Notes: generated by a model from the letters alone, not told the origin. Positions 16,041-24,955 are shown, numbered from the stretch's first letter. The stretch is DNA of 64,000 nt from Streptomyces hyderabadensis (GCF_020404845.1 NZ_JAIOJZ010000020.1:62001-126000); one strand, 5' to 3'. Translations and numbers: made by a program.

Positions 16041-17414
16041 GTGAGCCAGTACGTCAGCAGGCTCGGGCGTCGCTCACCGGCGGTCTCCCCGCGGCTCCGG
16101 CTGCCGCGCAGGCCCCGCCGCGTCGCCATGCTCTCCGTGCACACCTCGCCGCTCCACCAGCCCGGCACCGGCGACGCCGGAGGCATGAACGTCTACATCG
16201 TGGAGCTGGCGCAGCGCCTCGCCGCGATCAACATCGAGGTCGAGATCTTCACCCGGGCGACCACCGCCGCCCTCCCGCCCGTCGTCGAACTGGCCCCCGG
16301 CGTCCTGGTCCGGCACGTCGACGCGGGCCCGTACGAGGGACTGGCCAAGGAGGACCTGCCCGCCCAGCTCTGCGCCTTCACCCACGGCGTGATGCAGGCC
16401 TGGGCCGGACACCGCCCCGGCCACTACGACCTCGTGCACTCGCACTACTGGCTCTCCGGCCACGTCGGCTGGCTCGCCGCCCAGCGCTGGGGCGCGCCCC
16501 TGGTGCACGCCATGCACACCATGGCCAAGGTCAAGAACGCCAACCTGGCCGACGGCGACACCCCCGAACCGGCCGCCCGCGTCATCGGCGAGACCCAGAT
16601 CGTCGCCGCCTCCGACCGGCTGATCGCCAACACGGCCGAGGAGGCCGACGAACTCGTCCGCCACTACGCCGCCGACCCCGACAAGGTCGCCGTCGTCCAC
16701 CCCGGCGTGAACCTCGACCGCTTCCGCCCCTTCCCCAGGGGCTCCGTACCCGGCCCGGGCCAGCACGGCAACGCCCGCGCCGCCGCCCGCGCCCGCCTCG
16801 GCCTGCCCCAGGACGCGCTGATCCCGCTCTTCGCGGGGCGCATACAGCCCCTGAAGGCGCCGGACGTCCTGCTGCGCGCCGTCGCCGTGCTCCTCGAACA
16901 GCGCCCCGAGCTGCGCTCCCGCATCGTCGTCCCGGTCGTCGGCGGGCCCAGCGGCAGCGGCCTCGCCAAGCCGGAGGGCCTGCAGAAGCTCGCCGCGCGG
17001 CTCGGCATCGCCGACGTCGTGCGCTTCCGGCCGCCCGTCGGGCAGGAGCAGCTCGCCGACTGGTTCCGGGCGGCGTCCGTCCTCGTCATGCCCTCCTACA
17101 GCGAGTCCTTCGGCCTGGTCGCCATAGAGGCCCAGGCCGCCGGGACCCCGGTGCTGGCCGCCGCGGTGGGCGGCCTCCCGGTCGCCGTCCGCGACGGGGT
17201 CACCGGCCGCCTCGTCGACGGCCACGACCCCACCGCGTACGCGCGCGTGCTGCGCGACTTCGCCGACAACCCCGAGCTGACCCCCCGCATGGGCGACGCC
17301 GCCGCCCGGCACGCCCAGTCCTTCGGCTGGGACAGCGCCGCCGCCGCCACCGCCGACGTCTACACGGCCGCGATCCAGTCGCACCGCCGTCGCGTACGCT
17401 CGCACCATGGCTGA
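16041..17414 (+). CDS. mshA: D-inositol-3-phosphate glycosyltransferase (mycothiol synthesis)
   Basis: 457 residues from GTG 16041 with a GAGGAGGAAC ribosome site. This GT4 enzyme transfers GlcNAc from UDP-GlcNAc to inositol-3-phosphate, the first step of mycothiol synthesis in the cytoplasm. Visible features: HTSPLHQPGTGDAGGMNVYI, split over the Gly-rich nucleotide loop; HSHYWLSG; HAMHTMAKVKN; FAGRIQPLKAPD; and the retaining-GT motif PSYSESFGLVAIEAQA with the catalytic-type Glu pair. These are all as in MshA. It overlaps the YbjN gene by eight bases and is preceded by a SigR-type promoter. Confidence 0.95.
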   Translation: MSQYVSRLGRRSPAVSPRLRLPRRPRRVAMLSVHTSPLHQPGTGDAGGMNVYIVELAQRLAAINIEVEIFTRATTAALPPVVELAPGVLVRHVDAGPYEGLAKEDLPAQLCAFTHGVMQAWAGHRPGHYDLVHSHYWLSGHVGWLAAQRWGAPLVHAMHTMAKVKNANLADGDTPEPAARVIGETQIVAASDRLIANTAEEADELVRHYAADPDKVAVVHPGVNLDRFRPFPRGSVPGPGQHGNARAAARARLGLPQDALIPLFAGRIQPLKAPDVLLRAVAVLLEQRPELRSRIVVPVVGGPSGSGLAKPEGLQKLAARLGIADVVRFRPPVGQEQLADWFRAASVLVMPSYSESFGLVAIEAQAAGTPVLAAAVGGLPVAVRDGVTGRLVDGHDPTAYARVLRDFADNPELTPRMGDAAARHAQSFGWDSAAAATADVYTAAIQSHRRRVRSHHG

Positions 17415-17910
17415 GGCACCGGACAAGGCAGCGCAGGTCGTCGAGGGGGCGCTGAAGGACGCCGACCTGGAGTGGGAGAGCCCCGAGCCCGGCAACTACG
17501 TCGTCAAGCTCCCCGGCACCCGCAAACTGTCGACGACGGTCTCCCTCCTCGTGGGCCGGCACTCCCTCTCCCTCAACGCCTTCGTCATCCGCCACCCCGA
17601 CGAGAACGAACCGGCCGTCCACCGCTGGCTGCTGGAGCGCAACCTCAAGCTCTACGGCGTCGGTTACGCCGTCGACCGGCTCGGCGACGTCTACGTCACC
17701 GCGAAACTCCCGCTGGCCGCCGTCACCCCCGACGAGATCGACCGCCTCCTCGGCCAGGTCCTGGAGGCCGCCGACGGCGCCTTCAACACGCTGCTGGAGC
17801 TGGGCTTCGCCACCGCCATCCGCAAGGAGCACGCGTGGCGGACCTCGCGCGGCGAGTCCACGCGGAACCTGGAGGCGTTCCAGCACCTCATCGAGCGCTC
17901 CGGCGACTGA
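17407..17910 (+). CDS. YbjN-domain protein
   Basis: 167 residues; its ATG lies inside the last codons of mshA, so the two are translationally coupled. The YbjN fold is shown by the hydrophobic strand pattern TTVSLLVGRHSLSLNAFVIR, the HRWLLERNLKLYGVGYAV segment, and YVTAKLPLAAVTPDEIDRL. YbjN proteins resemble type III secretion chaperones and have no fixed enzymatic role. The coupling to mshA is conserved in streptomycetes as far as I recall, suggesting a link to thiol or redox biology (inference). Confidence 0.85.
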   Translation: MAEAPDKAAQVVEGALKDADLEWESPEPGNYVVKLPGTRKLSTTVSLLVGRHSLSLNAFVIRHPDENEPAVHRWLLERNLKLYGVGYAVDRLGDVYVTAKLPLAAVTPDEIDRLLGQVLEAADGAFNTLLELGFATAIRKEHAWRTSRGESTRNLEAFQHLIERSGD

Positions 17911-17916
17911 CCGGCG

Positions 17917-18768
17917 TCAGGTCCGGGCGCCGCTTGCCCGGTAGCGCCCCGGCGTGACCCCCACCAACCGCTTGAAGTGCCGGGTCAGATGGGCCTGGTC
18001 GTAGAACCCGGTGGCACCCGCCACCTCCGCCGGGGAGTCCCCGGCCAGCAGCAGCCGCCGGGCCCGGTCGACCCGCCGGGACATCAGGTACTGGTGCGGG
18101 GCGATGCCGTACGCGCCGCTGAACGCCCGTACCAGGTGCGCCGGGTGCGCGGGCACGAGCGCCGCCGCCTCGTCCAGGCCGATCCCCGGGACGATCCGCT
18201 CGTCGAGCAGCTCCCGCAGCCGCCGGGCGAGCACGGGGTCCCGGCGGGCGCCGGACGCGCCGGTCCCGGGCCGCAGGTGCGCGCGCAGCCGGTCGCCGAT
18301 CAGGGTCAGCCGGCTCTCCGCCTCCAGCTCGTCCCCGGGCAGCGCGAGCGCGGCGTGCAGCTGTCCGACCCGCCGCCGCAGCACCGGGTCCCGCAGGTCG
18401 GGCGCGTCCACGGCCGGGCCGATCAGTTCGTCGCCCAGCCGGGAGGCGTCCAGGTACAGGACGCGCTTGCGGAAGCCGTCCGGCGTCGCCGGGGAGCCGT
18501 TGTGCGGCACGTGCGGCGGCAGCAGCGACACCGTGTCGTGCGGGGTGCCGTGCTCGTGCCGGTCCAGGTCGTACCGTACGGCGCCGTCGTCGACGATGAG
18601 CAGCGTCCAGGCGTCGTGGACGTGCATCGGGTAGGCGTACTCGGTGTAGTGGGCGTGGAAGACCTCGACGACGCCGGGGACAGGGGGGCGCCAGGCGGAG
18701 ACGTTCGGCTGGGTCTTCCGCTGGGTGCTCCGCGGGGCGCTCCGCTGGTCCTTCCGTCGGCCGGCCAT
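17917..18768 (-). CDS. AraC-family transcriptional regulator
   Basis: 283 residues from ATG 18766-18768. An N-terminal cupin-type sensor (HAHYTEYAYPMHVHDAWTLLIVDDG, given here as two abutting stretches) is followed by the C-terminal AraC HTH pair (LDEAAALVPAHPAHLVRAF; PAEVAGATGFYDQAHLTRHF; GVTPGRYR). It lies divergent from the DUF2000 gene with about 50 bp between starts, which is the usual arrangement of an AraC activator and its target. The ligand is unknown. Confidence 0.9.
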   Translation of the reverse strand: MAGRRKDQRSAPRSTQRKTQPNVSAWRPPVPGVVEVFHAHYTEYAYPMHVHDAWTLLIVDDGAVRYDLDRHEHGTPHDTVSLLPPHVPHNGSPATPDGFRKRVLYLDASRLGDELIGPAVDAPDLRDPVLRRRVGQLHAALALPGDELEAESRLTLIGDRLRAHLRPGTGASGARRDPVLARRLRELLDERIVPGIGLDEAAALVPAHPAHLVRAFSGAYGIAPHQYLMSRRVDRARRLLLAGDSPAEVAGATGFYDQAHLTRHFKRLVGVTPGRYRASGART

Positions 18769-18805
18769 GCAAAAAACGTACAAGACCGGACGGGGCACGG
18801 ATCGG

Positions 18806-18811
18806 CAGTCT
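18806..18811 (+). promoter_or_regulatory. Probable -10 box, leaderless start of the DUF2000 gene
   Basis: CAGTCT lies six bases before ATG 18818 with no ribosome site, in the short gap shared with the divergent AraC gene. Confidence 0.4.
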
Positions 18812-18817
18812 CACCGT

Positions 18818-19276
18818 ATGAACACGCACGAAGCCGCCCCGGAGACCCCCGGGGCCGAGGCCCCCGTCCGCTTCGACACCAAGATCGCCGTACTGCTGCG
18901 CGAGGACCTGGAGACCTGGCAGCGCCTCAACGTCACGGCCTTCCTGGTCAGCGGCCTGGGCAAGCAGTTCCCCGAGGTGATCGGGGAGCCGTACGAGGAC
19001 GCGGACGCCGTCGGCTACCTGCCGATGTTCCGCCAGCCGGTGCTGGTCTTCGAGGGCACTAAGGAGACCCTGACCACCGCCCACGCGCGTGCGCTGTCCC
19101 GCGCGCTGCCCCGGTCCCTGTTCACGTCCGACCTCTTCACCACGGGCAACGACCGCGACAACCGCGCGGCGGTACGGGCGGTGGCGACGGCGGACCTGGA
19201 CCTGGTGGGCCTCGCGGTGTACGGCCCGAAGAACGCGGTGGACAAGGTGCTGAAGGGCGCGCGGATGCATCCGTGA
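18818..19276 (+). CDS. DUF2000 family protein
   Basis: 152 residues. RFDTKIAVLLREDLETWQRL near residue 17 and the following NVTAFLVSGLG are the DUF2000 signature; the family has a known alpha/beta structure related to peptidyl-tRNA hydrolase 2 but no assigned activity. The C-terminal DLDLVGLAVYGPKNAVDKVL fits. Regulation by the divergent AraC protein is likely. Confidence 0.85.
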   Translation: MNTHEAAPETPGAEAPVRFDTKIAVLLREDLETWQRLNVTAFLVSGLGKQFPEVIGEPYEDADAVGYLPMFRQPVLVFEGTKETLTTAHARALSRALPRSLFTSDLFTTGNDRDNRAAVRAVATADLDLVGLAVYGPKNAVDKVLKGARMHP

Positions 19277-19309
19277 CGGGACGGACGCATCCGCGCGCGA
19301 GCGGCGTGG

Positions 19310-20611
19310 TCAGACGGCGGCGCTGGTGTCCGCCCTGGGCGCGGGGTCGGCGGACGCGCCCCGGGCCACCGGCGTCTCGTCACCGTCGCCCTCGCCCTTG
19401 CCGTCCTCCGGCAGGCCCCGCATGAGCCCCCAGTACCCGGCCGCCGCCAGTGTGCCGACGACGGCGCAGATGCCCCACAGCCACTCGGCGCCCCAGTGGT
19501 CTATGACGAACCCGGACATCAGCGGGGCGACGAGCGCGGCGACCGCCCAGGACATGGTGTACATGCCCTGGTAGCGCCCGCGCCCGTGCACGGGGGAGAG
19601 GCGGACGACGAGCCCGGTCTGGGTCGGCGCGTTGACGACCTCGGCGAGTGTCCACACGCACACCGTGAGGGCGAAGACGCCGACCGACCCGGCGAAGGCG
19701 GTGAGCCCGAAGCCGTACCCGGCCAGCAGCGACGAGCCGACCAGCAGCAGCCGCGGATCGCGGTGCTGGATGAACCGCGTGACGGGGATCTGCAGGACGA
19801 CGATCAGCACGCCGTTGACGGCGATGGCCAGCCCGAAGTCCGCGGGCGTGAACCCGGCCTCGCCCATGGCGACGGGCAGTCCGACGTAGGCCTGCTGGAA
19901 GATCAGCGCGATCAGGAAGGACAGCCCGACGACGCTCATGTACCGCCCGTCGCGCAGCACGGTCCACAGGGAGACGGCCGCGTCCTTGTCGCCGACGTCG
20001 GTGCTCTCGGCCTGCTGGGGCCGCGACTCGGGCAGCTTCACGAAGACCAGGACCGCGCAGACCAGCGTCATCCCGGCCTCGATCATGAACCCGGCGAGAT
20101 AACTGACCTCGGCGATGAACCCGGCCGCCATGGAGGAGATCGCGAAGCCGAGGTTGATCGCCCAGTAGTTGAGCGAGAACGCCCGGATACGGTCCTCGGG
20201 CCGCACGATGTCCGCCATCATCGCCTGCACGGCTGGCCGGGAGGCGTTGCTGGCCATGCCGACCAGGAAGGCGACGGCGGCGATGGCCACCGGGTCCCGC
20301 ATGAAGCCGAGCAGCGCGACGGACAGCGCGGTGGAGGTCTGCGCCACCAGCAGCGTGGGCCGCCGTCCCAGCCGGTCGGTCATCACCCCGGCGCCCAGCG
20401 AGGAGATGACCCCGCCGAGCCCGTGCAGGGCGGCGACCAGACCGGCGTACGAGGCGGAGTAGCCGCGGTCGATGGTGAGGTAGAGCGCCATGAAGGTGGC
20501 GACGAAGGCGCCGAGCCGGTTGACCAGGGTGCTGGTCCACAGCCACCAGAACTCGCGGGGGAGCCCGGAGACGGTCTCGCGTGCGGCGCGTCTGAGTCCG
20601 GTGACTGACAT
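19310..20611 (-). CDS. MFS transporter (probable multidrug or metabolite exporter)
   Basis: 433 residues from ATG 20609-20611 with GGGGGAA upstream. About 12 transmembrane helices are visible. The MFS motif A loop is GVMTDRLGRRPTLL between helices 2 and 3. The C-terminal tail is hydrophilic and acidic. The closest family resemblance is MDR-type (MdtH/YttB-like) proton antiporters; substrate unknown. It stands alone and is divergent from gpmA, about 180 bp apart. Confidence 0.88.
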   Translation of the reverse strand: MSVTGLRRAARETVSGLPREFWWLWTSTLVNRLGAFVATFMALYLTIDRGYSASYAGLVAALHGLGGVISSLGAGVMTDRLGRRPTLLVAQTSTALSVALLGFMRDPVAIAAVAFLVGMASNASRPAVQAMMADIVRPEDRIRAFSLNYWAINLGFAISSMAAGFIAEVSYLAGFMIEAGMTLVCAVLVFVKLPESRPQQAESTDVGDKDAAVSLWTVLRDGRYMSVVGLSFLIALIFQQAYVGLPVAMGEAGFTPADFGLAIAVNGVLIVVLQIPVTRFIQHRDPRLLLVGSSLLAGYGFGLTAFAGSVGVFALTVCVWTLAEVVNAPTQTGLVVRLSPVHGRGRYQGMYTMSWAVAALVAPLMSGFVIDHWGAEWLWGICAVVGTLAAAGYWGLMRGLPEDGKGEGDGDETPVARGASADPAPRADTSAAV

Positions 20612-20789
20612 GGTTCCCCCGAGGTGGCTGAGGCGGATGCAGGCAGCTGTGGATGTAAGCGGCTGCGGCGGTGAGCACAACTTACAAAGGCGCACCTCGG
20701 GGAAGCCACTCGATTAACACTTCCCGTCAACCGTCCGCCCACCGGGCGCGACGAGCACGGGGTCCGGGGGTTCGATTACGCTCGGGAGC

Positions 20790-21551
20790 ATGGCCGACGC
20801 ACCGTACAAGCTGATCCTCCTCCGCCACGGCGAGAGCGAGTGGAACGAGAAGAACCTGTTCACCGGCTGGGTGGACGTCAACCTCACCCCGAAGGGCGAG
20901 AAGGAGGCGACGCGCGGCGGCGAGCTGCTCAAGGACGCCGGCCTGCTGCCCGACGTGGTCCACACGTCCGTCCAGAAGCGCGCGATCCGCACGGCCCAGC
21001 TCGCGCTGGAGGCCGCCGACCGCCACTGGATCCCGGTCCACCGCCACTGGCGCCTGAACGAGCGCCACTACGGCGCCCTCCAGGGCAAGGACAAGGCCCA
21101 GACCCTCGCGGAGTTCGGCGAGGAGCAGTTCATGCTGTGGCGCCGCTCCTACGACACCCCGCCGCCGCCGCTGGACCGCGACGCCGAGTACTCCCAGTTC
21201 TCCGACCCGCGTTACGCGATGCTCCCGCCGGAGCTGCGCCCCCAGACGGAGTGCCTGAAGGACGTCGTCGGCCGCATGCTGCCGTACTGGTTCGACGCGA
21301 TCGTCCCCGACCTCCTCACCGGCCGCACGGTCCTCGTCGCCGCCCACGGCAACTCCCTCCGCGCCCTCGTCAAGCACCTCGACGGCATCTCCGACGCCGA
21401 CATCGCGGGCCTGAACATCCCGACGGGCATCCCGCTGTCCTACGAACTGGACGCCGAGTTCAAGCCCCTGAACCCGGGCGGCACCTACCTCGACCCGGAC
21501 GCGGCCGCAGCGGCGATCGAGGCCGTGAAGAACCAGGGCAAGAAGAAGTAG
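20790..21551 (+). CDS. gpmA: 2,3-bisphosphoglycerate-dependent phosphoglycerate mutase
   Basis: 253 residues. It interconverts 3- and 2-phosphoglycerate in glycolysis and gluconeogenesis through a phospho-His. Motifs are LLRHGESEWN with the catalytic His near residue 10, FTGWVDV, the RAIRTA segment, ERHYG, and the second His in VAAHGNSLRALVKHL. The length is normal for dPGM. A GGGAG ribosome site and a TACGCT -10-like box lie just upstream. A strong terminator follows. Confidence 0.97.
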   Translation: MADAPYKLILLRHGESEWNEKNLFTGWVDVNLTPKGEKEATRGGELLKDAGLLPDVVHTSVQKRAIRTAQLALEAADRHWIPVHRHWRLNERHYGALQGKDKAQTLAEFGEEQFMLWRRSYDTPPPPLDRDAEYSQFSDPRYAMLPPELRPQTECLKDVVGRMLPYWFDAIVPDLLTGRTVLVAAHGNSLRALVKHLDGISDADIAGLNIPTGIPLSYELDAEFKPLNPGGTYLDPDAAAAAIEAVKNQGKKK

Positions 21552-21564
21552 ACCCACCTGAAGA

Positions 21565-21606
21565 AGCCCCCTGCCTGCGGAGCCTCCGCCGGGAGGGGGC
21601 TCTTTC
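21565..21606 (+). terminator. Terminator of gpmA
   Basis: AGCCCCCT (21565-21572) pairs with AGGGGGCT (21594-21601), with a second GGAG/CTCC pairing in the loop, followed by CTTTC. It marks the junction between core sequence and the accessory patch. Confidence 0.85.
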
Positions 21607-21659
21607 ATGTGCTCGGGCCCCGCGGTCGGTGGCACTCAAGGTCGTTCGCATCTCCATTA

Positions 21660-21740
21660 GGCCGGCCAGGCATCGGCGGCACGAACGAGACGACCGTGCC
21701 GCCGAGGTGGCTGGGCCGGAGTGCCATGAATCCGCCTTTA
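21660..21740 (-). pseudogene. Decayed C-terminal fragment of a GHKL (anti-sigma-type) ATPase gene
   Basis: The minus strand encodes GGFMALRPSHLGGTVVSFV, which matches the end of the intact ATPase at 24956-25396 (SWQAGPSRFGGTVVSFQM). The DNA of the two stretches is alignable over about 70 bases. No ATP-binding N-box or G-box survives here. This is a relic, most simply left by insertion or deletion events that brought in the neighbouring low-GC gene. Confidence 0.5.
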
Positions 21741-21910
21741 TCGGGCAGGTCCACAGACTGCCCGACGCGCCAGCAGCTTATGGGAGCCATGATCACTCGC
21801 GCTAAAGCAGCGCCACCCAAAGCCGCTCCACCGACCGACTAAAGGGCTTGCAGCACCACACGGCGGTCAAGGCTCCACTCGTTCATGTAATGCGATTACG
21901 TCGCAGCTAT
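21741..21910. other. Non-coding transition into low-GC DNA
   Basis: GC drops here towards the RRM-fusion gene. No ORF with actinobacterial codon use, tRNA fragment or clear terminal repeat is visible. Short ORFs on both strands lack ribosome sites. Confidence 0.4.
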
Positions 21911-24022
21911 CTATTTTCGAGCCCGCGCCCAAGCCGTCGAAATGCGATGTTCACCCCACATGTGTTTCCGCATACCATTCTTCGCAGCAGTAGCATCGCT
22001 CTCGCGGGCGTACTCAACGAAGCCATACCCTCTTGAATTGCCGGTGTAGAGATCCAGAGGAACCGAAACGTTGAGAACTTTTCCGTACTGGCGCGCCACT
22101 TCCTCTAGCTGTTTCGATGTTGCAGAAAAAGGAAGATTCCCTACGTAGACCTTGCGGGGTGTCTCGGAATCACGCCCGCTTTCGAAGTCTTCGACTACAG
22201 ATTCTTCAGGATCGGCCCCCGCAGTGGCGATATCCCGGCTCTGGCTTTTCGACTTTACTGGCTCGGGCGCAACCAACTCACCCGATAGGGTCAAGCTCCG
22301 CAATCGACCGATTGGATTCCCTTGATCGTCAATCAACCCGAGAGCCAGAAGTGCTCCAAAAGCGCCTCGAGTGCCTGGGTTACTGTAGGGATTTTCAATG
22401 GGTAGGCGTCCAACTGCTCGCTTCACGGAACCGACTGTAACCACGCTTCCGCCTGCTTCACGAATAACCTCCATTAGGAACTGAGAAAGGAATCTCTCAC
22501 ATTCAAATGGAGGACGAATCGCAAACTTGCGCACCAGACGGCGGCTCGACAGTTTCTCCCTCTTTACCAAGTTGTTCACTTGCACCTTGGTGAGGACGTT
22601 AATCAAAATCCCCTTCGTCTGCAGCTGCTCGACGACCGATCGAAGTTGGTCCGTGTCGACAATATCCAGGGCATCAATGATCTGCTGAGGACTGATTCTG
22701 GAATTATTCTGCCCGAGGAGTACAACACGTGCCTCCTCGCGGGTCAGGTTGAATTTATCGAATGCGGTTACCCAGCGCTGCGCTTCTGGCGAGAAGACTG
22801 ATCTGTGATGGAGGGTGATCGTGAACGAGGAGGGATCAGCTTGAAGCTCCGGCTCAACGAGATCATGGACACGCATCAAGTGGAAGATCCTACGCATCCC
22901 CTCACCCATTTCACGCATGTACCCGAGTTCTCGAAGTACGCGCGCCAGATACGCATTGCGGGACTGATGCACACCTTTCAATTGTCGAAGTTCCCCGATC
23001 GTCACATTCGACAGAAGGCCGCCGGGACTTTTTACCTCAATCCGATTGTCGAATACATAGATTTCAATGGGGCGTCCTTCATTGCTGTAATCGCGGTGAG
23101 CGATCGCGTTCGTGAGCGCCTCCAAGCAAGCATCTTCCGGATAGAGAATTTTCTCCTCGAAGGTGCCTTCCGGGCCAAATTTAGTCTCAACCAAGTAGGG
23201 GCGCAGTTGATCCCATGCTTCAGAGATCAACTGGAAAAGGGCTCCCGCAACCTGCACGCTCTTCGAGACGTTGTAATCTCGACCTGTTCTTACCTCATTT
23301 CCCTGCACTCGAAAGATACGGACCTCACAACGAGGATGCCACAACGTGACGTCTTGAGCGAACAGGAGAAGCGCAGCCCGCCTGAGTTGTACTCCACGAG
23401 TCGAGAAGTCCATGAGCTTCATAAAGCCCAAGAATGCTTCAACCGAGTGCCCGGGAGCCACCTTGTCACGCGCACGCTCAATCAGAGATGTGTCGAGGTC
23501 ACCAATCGTGGCGCCGTCGACATACTGGCGATCATATTCCCTTGACGCTCTCTCCTGGCGCTCAAGGTTGATCGCGCCGGTAGAAATTGGGCGGGTCTCT
23601 AGGTCATTTCTCTGCAAGCACTTCCCATCAGTCGTCTGATGTACGTGCTCCGTCCCTTTATCCACGCTAAAATACAAGACCATTTTGCCATCGAATTCTG
23701 CTCGAAGGCGCACAGGCGTCGGAAGGGGGGTCTCTGGCATTACTCGATCTGCCGGAGCCGCGAGCATGCGCTGGATATCTGCTTCGGAATGCCTAACTCC
23801 TGTGATCGAGCCATCATCCTCAACTCCAACCAGCAACTCTCCGCCCTCGGCATTTGCAAAGCCAACCAGAGCTTCAGCGATGTCCCTACAAACATCAACA
23901 ACAGGACGTCGCACTTTGGCATCAGGAGGCCCCTGAAGCGCGCTCTTGAATTCACGGAACTGGCTCTCGCCAAGTTCGCGAGCCAGCTGAATTTTTTCCT
24001 GAACGCGCATAAATTCAGTCAC
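21911..24022 (-). CDS. AlbA_2/Schlafen-like, GHKL-like and RRM multidomain protein
   Basis: 703 residues from GTG 24020-24022, fixed by a strong GGGAGG ribosome site. Residues about 15-150 are an AlbA_2 (Schlafen-type putative nucleic-acid-binding) domain: EFKSAL, then ANAEGGELLVGVEDDGSITG. Residues 290-385 resemble the GHKL-like HATPase_c_4 partner (N-box-like ALTNAIAHRDYS, then IEVKSPGG and MGEGMRRI). A helical, winged-helix-like region follows (about 420-580). Residues 623-700 form a full RNA-recognition motif: RNP2 KVYVGNLPF (624-632) and RNP1 RGYGFVEY (664-671). RRMs are rare in actinobacteria and I know no such fusion. GC and codon use are far lower than the neighbours, so horizontal transfer is clear. 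RNA-linked defence or regulation is an inference. Confidence 0.85.
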   Translation of the reverse strand: MTEFMRVQEKIQLARELGESQFREFKSALQGPPDAKVRRPVVDVCRDIAEALVGFANAEGGELLVGVEDDGSITGVRHSEADIQRMLAAPADRVMPETPLPTPVRLRAEFDGKMVLYFSVDKGTEHVHQTTDGKCLQRNDLETRPISTGAINLERQERASREYDRQYVDGATIGDLDTSLIERARDKVAPGHSVEAFLGFMKLMDFSTRGVQLRRAALLLFAQDVTLWHPRCEVRIFRVQGNEVRTGRDYNVSKSVQVAGALFQLISEAWDQLRPYLVETKFGPEGTFEEKILYPEDACLEALTNAIAHRDYSNEGRPIEIYVFDNRIEVKSPGGLLSNVTIGELRQLKGVHQSRNAYLARVLRELGYMREMGEGMRRIFHLMRVHDLVEPELQADPSSFTITLHHRSVFSPEAQRWVTAFDKFNLTREEARVVLLGQNNSRISPQQIIDALDIVDTDQLRSVVEQLQTKGILINVLTKVQVNNLVKREKLSSRRLVRKFAIRPPFECERFLSQFLMEVIREAGGSVVTVGSVKRAVGRLPIENPYSNPGTRGAFGALLALGLIDDQGNPIGRLRSLTLSGELVAPEPVKSKSQSRDIATAGADPEESVVEDFESGRDSETPRKVYVGNLPFSATSKQLEEVARQYGKVLNVSVPLDLYTGNSRGYGFVEYARESDATAAKNGMRKHMWGEHRISTAWARARK

Positions 24023-24034
24023 TCTAACCTCCCG

Positions 24035-24053
24035 TTTTCCTGATACAGGAGAA
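24035..24053. promoter_or_regulatory. Palindrome just upstream of the RRM-fusion gene
   Basis: TTTTCCTGATACAGGAGAA reads as TCCTG-ATA-CAGGA with near-symmetric TT/AA flanks, ending 13 bases before the GTG. It could be an operator or part of the mRNA leader. Confidence 0.5.
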
Positions 24054-24471
24054 CACTACTCCCGATCATGGATGCTCATGGTCCAGTCGCGCTTTTTCCC
24101 TCAGACTGGGGCCCAACCACACGGGAAGGGATACCGATACCCGCTAGTAGCCTCGGCGGCGCGCGCTGCACAAGCCGAGACAACCTGGACGCAGTCGAAG
24201 AAGCGGCAGGCGGCTGCATCTGCCGGCCGCTTGGTGGTGGAAGCGCGTATCAACGGCGGCTGTGCCAGATCCTGCGGGGAACCACAGGTAATAGCGGGTA
24301 GCACATCGGCGGTCAGTCAAGCGCCCACGCCGCTACGGCGCAGGTCAGCCCGGCGAACCGTTGCGGATCACCTCAGCTTCCCAAGCTGATGGCTCCGCGA
24401 GACTCCGTAGCTCCCGCAAGCAGTTGCCCCATAGTCGCCCTTGCCCGTGCAGGCTCTGCCAGACTCGCTTC
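24054..24471. other. About 420 bp without a supported gene
   Basis: GC is intermediate. Short ORFs exist on the plus strand from about 24068 and 24072, but they lack ribosome sites and recognisable motifs. The promoter of the leftward RRM-fusion gene should be in its first 60 bp. No repeats or attachment-site-like tRNA fragment were seen. Confidence 0.4.
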
Positions 24472-24741
24472 ATGGGGCGTTGCGCCGGGGTGACACGGCA
24501 GGGACGAGCGTGCGGAAATCTGGCCGGATGGAACGGCTACTGCCATCTGCACGGTGGTGGAGGCCTACGAAGCCGAAGCCCGCGTGTCTCTACTCTCTCT
24601 ACTCCTCCCCGACTTCCGCGCATGTCGACGGGTCCGGAACCACAGCCGCAACGCAGGCGCAGAGGGTGGTTCTGGTGGCTGAGGTGGCTCTTCATAGGTT
24701 GGTTCGAGGCGCTGCGTAGCGCCGTAAGCCGACGCTCATGA
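24472..24741 (+). CDS. Small zinc-knuckle protein with a C-terminal membrane segment
   Basis: 89 residues from ATG 24472. The N-terminus is MGRCAGVTRQGRACGNLAGW then NGYCHLHGG, a CxxxTxxGxxC...CxxH zinc-knuckle pattern found in many small mobile-element and phage-associated proteins. After an Arg/Pro/Ser linker, GWFWWLRWLFIGWFEAL is a single amphipathic or membrane helix. No function is assigned. It lies inside the accessory patch between the RRM-fusion gene and the ATPase gene. The start lacks a strong ribosome site, so the call rests on the zinc motif. Confidence 0.55.
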   Translation: MGRCAGVTRQGRACGNLAGWNGYCHLHGGGGLRSRSPRVSTLSTPPRLPRMSTGPEPQPQRRRRGWFWWLRWLFIGWFEALRSAVSRRS

Positions 24742-24920
24742 CGGTGCTGGCTGGGCCGTCTCTGGGCGGTCCGAAGACGCTCGACAGGTTGCCGATGGCG
24801 ACTAGTGACGACCACCAAGCGCACGAGCCCACTGCCCCTGACCAGCAGAAACCCAGCTCATCAAGATCCCCGGAAAGATCCAGGCGCGAAGAGGTAAGCC
24901 GACGTCAGCCCGCCCTCGTC

Positions 24921-24948
24921 CTCGGCCCGCTTGGCAGCTCGTGCGGGC
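24921..24948 (-). terminator. Possible terminator hairpin of the ATPase gene
   Basis: GCCCGC and GCGGGC form a six-base stem a few bases beyond the TGA of the leftward ATPase gene. There is no U-tract, as is common in streptomycetes. Confidence 0.35.
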
Positions 24949-24955
24949 GGTCATG

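Noticed and set aside
22805..23545. 246-codon plus-strand frame inside the RRM-fusion gene
   Set aside because: The minus-strand protein has clear domains throughout this stretch; the plus frame has none and no ribosome site.
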